Assembly: GCA_037176705.1 (NCBI GenBank)
Contig: CM073887.1
Location: 29,267,501 to 29,331,500 of the forward strand
Length of the DNA: 64,000 bases
Direction of reading: 5' to 3'
Origin: Molossus alvarezi
Taxonomy: Eukaryota; Chordata; Mammalia; Chiroptera; Molossidae
Both the position numbers and the translations under genes were made by a program. Below, one piece after another: positions 59,766 through 64,000 of this stretch; position 1 is the stretch's first letter, and each line of letters starts with the position of its first letter. The notes beneath the pieces are model-generated. The model had not been told where the DNA came from, did no database searches, and saw only the letters and a list, made by a program, of their open reading frames with translations.

Positions 59766-60305
59766 GCAGATACACACATAGAAATAATAAACTATCAACC
59801 CATGGAAATACACAGAGGAAACTTAAATGCATGTTACTAAGTGAAATAAGTTAATCTGAAAAGGCTGCATTCTGTGTGATTCCAACTATATGATATTCTT
59901 GGAAAAGAAAATCTAAGGAGACAATGAGAAGCTCGGGGTTGTCTGTGCTTAGGAGAGAGGGATGAATAGGCACAGCACAGAGGATTCTTAGAGTAGTGAA
60001 ACTACTCTCTATAAAACTATTATGGTGATTGCATGCCATTACAAATTTGTTCAAACTCATAGAATATATAACATAAAGAGTAAACTCTAATATCAACTTT
60101 GGACTGTGGATGATAATAATGTTTCAGTGTAGGTAGGTTTGTGAATTGAAACAAACATATGGCACTCTGGTGGAGGATGTTGATAATGGCAGAAAATATA
60201 CACATGTAGATAAGGGGAGGGTGGATAAGGGAAATCACCACACTTGCCATTCAGTTTTGTAGTAAACCTAAAACTGATTTAAAAATAAAATATTATTAAA
60301 AAGTA
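59766..60305 (+). mobile_element. Old L1 3' end (L1ME-like)
   Basis: Landmarks in order: 'atgcatgttactaagtgaaataag', 'ctgaaaaggctgcattctgtgtgattccaact', 'ctctataaaactattatgg', 'actttggactgtggatgataataatg', 'ggcactctggtggaggatgttgataatgg' and 'gtagtaaacctaaaactgatttaaaaataaaa' tail. Confidence 0.85.
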
Positions 60306-60956
60306 TATTTGTTATGCTTAAAGACATGAATGATTATATTCGAAGTATATTAAAGGCAAAATAGGTATCCAAAATGACAAGACACTTTAGAAAAATAACC
60401 AAATAAAACTGTATTAAGCCTTAACAGAAATTAAAATAAATACTGAAATTTAAAATTTAGTAGATCAGACAAAGAGGGAGAGAGAATTAGTTAACTGAAA
60501 GATAGAGCATAAGAAATTACACAGGAAGATAGGTGATGCAAGTTATACATATCAGAAAAATAAGGATTTTAGGAAACCCCACCAAAATGTTTACATGCTA
60601 TATGGAAATGATATATCAAAAAGTATAGCTATGATATGTGGTTAGATTGGAAGCTAACAATAACAAAAGGAATTCAGAATCTGTTCTCTACTACAGTAAT
60701 GCAAATGTGAGGTAATAAAGGCATACCTCAGGGTAGTGATAAAGGAGATGATATCGCTGAAAAGGATTGAAAAGTCAATTTTTAAAAGACACATTAGTAC
60801 TTGATAGTTTATTAATAAGGTTTTATAGCATTTCCTTTGATTATTTGTCTATATTTATGAAACTAGAATGTTGGTAGACATTTTAGAAATCAAAACTATT
60901 TTAGATCATATTATGTTTTACACACAGATATATAGAAATATAGTTAGCATAATTTG
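60306..60956. other. Unique AT-rich sequence
   Basis: No supported feature. Confidence 0.5.
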
Positions 60957-60960
60957 ATAT

Positions 60961-61878
60961 TGAGGAGATACAGGCAGGTTAGGCAGTGAGGAACGGGACC
61001 GTGGGAAGGGAAGGCTGGAACATGGGGGAAGTTTGCAAGGACTTGGGGCTCAGCACACAGGCAGGTGACCCAGTACACAGCAGATCTGGAGGTTTATTCA
61101 GACTCTACAGTCTCAAACTAAAACTAAAACCTTCTGACCCACAAGGTCAGAAACTCCCAGCCCTCATTTATAGAAATGCCAATTAAAAGCTCCTGGAAGG
61201 AGCACAGGTCAATTGTATAACAAAACACCCAGAAAGGCTGGTTTCAGGCAAGAGAACAGCTTTTGAGTGTATATAGTTCCTTTCTCTGGGTTTGCAAAGG
61301 AATTTTATTTACTATTAAAGAATATAGTGCTGGGGATTCCGATCTATTCCAATTAATATACCTAGTGGTTTCTGGGAGCAAGGCAACAGGATTGCTGAAT
61401 GAGTTCTGCTGCGAAACTATACAGAGTGTACCTATTGCTGAAAGCCAGTTCACCTTAAAAAGGATTATAGGAAACCAAGATAGGATTTGGGGAAGAAACC
61501 AAAAGCAAGCAGAGTTGTTCCAAAGGTGTTTCCCCTTCTCTTCACTAATAGTCTGGGATAAATTGAAATTATCATAAAAAGGGAAGCCACTAAGGCCCCT
61601 GTAGATGACCTAGGACTGAACCTACTCAGGTGGGAAACACAAGCTTTAAAATGTATGGCTGTTGCTAAGGCAGAATTTCTTGAAAGGACCAATCAGAGGC
61701 TAGTAAAGTATACATCTATCCCTAGACAGCAGAGCCACATGGGCAACTCACTTGGGTCCCCTCCCCATTTCAAGGAGTCTATCTTTCAGATAAGCTTTCC
61801 TTTTGATTACCCCTTTGTCCGGGAACTCATTTTTCGATTTTGCAAGACAGTGAACACCAACACCATCACTCAGTTTCA
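60961..61878 (+). mobile_element. Solo LTR copy C (ERV1-like family), internally deleted
   Basis: Starts TGAGGAGATACAGGCAGG and ends ...AGTTTCA. The 4-bp TSD is atat (60957-60960 and 61879-61882). It is colinear with LTR A and B except for a single deletion of roughly 260-300 bp at about 61606, where 'cccctgtag' passes straight into 'atgacctagg'. It is therefore 918 bp rather than about 1.2 kb. No adjoining retroviral genes. Confidence 0.9.
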
Positions 61879-61882
61879 ATAT

Positions 61883-62708
61883 GATCACCTTATTAAAATG
61901 CAGATACTACTCTATTTAATTTCATATCTGCAGCATTTTCAGGATGCATGGTAATTTTTATGAGGTTTTAAAAAGTAAGAAAATGATGCATTTCAGCAAG
62001 GCAAGTATATGCAATTCAACCATTAAAGTACATATATACAAATGAACAGTATTTGCCCATTTTAGCTGCCCAAAGTTCTCTGCTTGACACTGAAATATGC
62101 ATTGAAAATACGTCTTTATTCTTTATCTTACCCAAGCTAAAATCTCTCAGTTTTTCTAAATCTATCAAGTTTTTATTCAGTAAGACTTACACATTGATTG
62201 ACTTCACTGTAGCAGGGCATGTAACCGTTGAAAAGCACCTTCATCAAAATCTGGTTACAGACCTTACAAAACTTTCCTAGGACAACACAAGTAGAAAGTG
62301 TCAAAACTAGAATTAAAAAAAAAAATCCTAAGACAACATAAATACTATACTCTTTCCACTACATGATATTGCCCCTTTAACACATCTAATTTACAAATCA
62401 AGTTCCTATAAATTTATACTTGGAAAGTATGTCTACATTTCATGTTTGTTCTCATTGTATTCTGATGGACTTGAAATTCCATAATAGTTTAGTTTACCTT
62501 TAATTTAATTCCAATTTAAAACAGGAAAACTCTCATTAGCTTCAGAATAGCAAACTTTCTTTTAGCACTACTCTATTTAAGAAAGAAACTCAGTGATTAC
62601 TTTTGTCAATGAATTAATGTATAGCATCCTCCCTTGCTATGACCATTCATAATCAATAGCCAAAACAGCTATTTTGGTGTTGTGTAGGGACAATCACACC
62701 TAAATATT
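61883..62708. other. Unique AT-rich sequence
   Basis: No supported gene or repeat; an A run lies at 62312-62322. Confidence 0.5.
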
Positions 62709-62720
62709 CATATGAAATTC

Positions 62721-62967
62721 GTTTTTTTATCCTCACCCAAGGACATTTTTGCACTTATCTTCAGACAGAGCGGGAAGGAGAGAGGGAGGAAGAAAGAGAG
62801 AGAAACATCGACATGAGAGAGACACATTGAGTGGTTGCCACCCACACGACCCCAACCGGGGCCGGGGGCAAACTGCAACCAAGATACGTGCCCTTAGTGG
62901 GAACTGAACCCAGGACCCTCCGGTCCGCGGGCCGACGCTCTAACTGCTGAGCCAAACCAGCCCAGGC
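62721..62967 (-). mobile_element. VES-type SINE (lineage 2), antisense
   Basis: Head complement 'gagccaaaccagcccagg', B-box complement 'gggaactgaaccc', 'ttgagtggttgccacccacacgac', and a terminal hairpin 'atcctcacccaagga' next to the T run. TSD catatgaaattc (62709-62720) / catatgaattc (62968-62978). Confidence 0.94.
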
Positions 62968-62978
62968 CATATGAATTC

Positions 62979-64000
62979 CTTGAACACATTGTTCTTTAAA
63001 CATTTAGAAGGCACTTTACTTAATGTATTTCTATTTATCTTTTGACTATAAATTTTTATCTGTTAGGTCAAGCACCAAAGATTTATTATTATTTTCCTAT
63101 ATTTTGAAAACATTTATTAGAAACATATTATTATCCATCATGTGTGTACAGCTATATAACTTGAGGTCAAGCACTGGCCTGGGGGCTGGGGATAAAATAT
63201 GAATAAAAATAGATATTAAATTATTATTTCTTTAGTTCACTTTAATTTTAGACATTATAAACATTTAGAATGAAAGTATCATATTTCTTTGTTTAGAAAA
63301 AAAAGAAATTGCCGAGAGTAACATCAACAGTCTTTACCTTCTTCAGTTTGTTGTACAACACGCCATGAAGCAAATGTCTTTCATGTGCTTTGATCAGTTT
63401 GTATCAGCTTCCAACATTTTCTCCTTTGTGTTTTCAATGCCATGAAATATCTCCTGGAGTTATTCTATATGCGATGTTTTTGCCAACATCACTTCCTCTG
63501 GGACTGAAGAGGTAGCAATACATTTTGTACTTCACACAGTTATTTGGTTAAGGGACCATGGTAACTAAAAATTGGACCATGTTGTTGGAAGACTTGTATA
63601 ATTTAACCAAATCTGGTAACTAAAATGTATGCATATCAGAATGATTTAAAGCAAGTGTTGCCTGCATCAGAAAAGTATATGAGATACAATAAAAACATCA
63701 TTTTTTATGAAGATTTTTCAGTAGGGATTAATAAACAAGATATCCGTAGAATCTTGATGAGGTAGCTCTAGGTGCTCATATGCTTTTAAAGCTCAGAAGA
63801 GTACTTTCAGAAGTTGAGTATAATTAATATCTTTCACTACCTGACTATCGATGCAATAAGATTATTATAGTTAATGTCAAATATTACTAAAAATAGCATG
63901 CATTCAACTCATAAAAATTAAAATGAACATTTTAAAATAAGTTAAAACTAATACTAAAACTGCCTGCAAATGATTGATTAACTGGAAATGTTGAAAAAAC
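62979..64000. other. Unassigned sequence
   Basis: Mostly AT-rich. The piece at 63300-63530 is a little more complex. Its minus strand carries short broken coding-like stretches (for example LQEIFHGIENTKEKMLEAD interrupted by stops) that might be a decayed transposase or pseudogene. I cannot identify it. Confidence 0.3.

Overview
The window looks like an intergenic or intronic stretch of a bat nuclear genome (Chiroptera, most likely Yangochiroptera). The main evidence is at least 17 copies of tRNA-derived VES-type SINEs, each with a Pol III A-box/B-box head, a CT-rich 3' part and an A-rich tail. Two 117-126 bp mariner-type miniature elements and a full-length L1 agree with this. Genus is not resolved. 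The sequence is mostly AT-rich. I found no supported host protein-coding exon, rRNA, functional tRNA, CRISPR array or bacterial feature.

Layout. 0-5 kb: the 3' part of an MLT1 (MaLR) LTR, a second LTR-like block, two VES SINEs with clean target-site duplications (TSDs), two old L1 3' ends and a mariner MITE. 5-13 kb: mostly unique AT-rich DNA with microsatellites, two MIRs and one SINE. 13.1-17.0 kb: a nested complex in which an old antisense L1 is interrupted by solo LTR copy A and by two SINEs. 17-35 kb: mostly unique AT-rich sequence with a MIR, several SINEs, antisense L1 fragments, a 38-bp tandem duplication and a less AT-rich block at 27.4-29.5 kb that may be a decayed retrovirus-like internal region. 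35.77-41.87 kb: a full-length antisense L1 of about 5.85 kb. Its ORF1 is open, while ORF2 carries at least five frameshifts, two nonsense codons and a substituted RT motif-A aspartate. A VES SINE abuts its 5' end, and both elements lie between one pair of 14-bp direct repeats. 42-48 kb: a second MITE, two MIRs, an MLT1 LTR split by a SINE, and another LTR-like block. 48.4-50.6 kb: solo LTR copy B inside an ancient L1M segment. 52-64 kb: further SINEs, three old L1 segments and solo LTR copy C.

Nothing here forms an operon or a working pathway. The content is a layered record of retrotransposition. Its most distinctive parts are a recurrent LTR family of about 1.2 kb (three solo copies, each with TG...CA ends and a 4-bp TSD), the L1/SINE composite sharing one TSD pair, and a conserved short hairpin just before the A-tail in one VES lineage. 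Family names rest on remembered consensus patterns; no database search was run.
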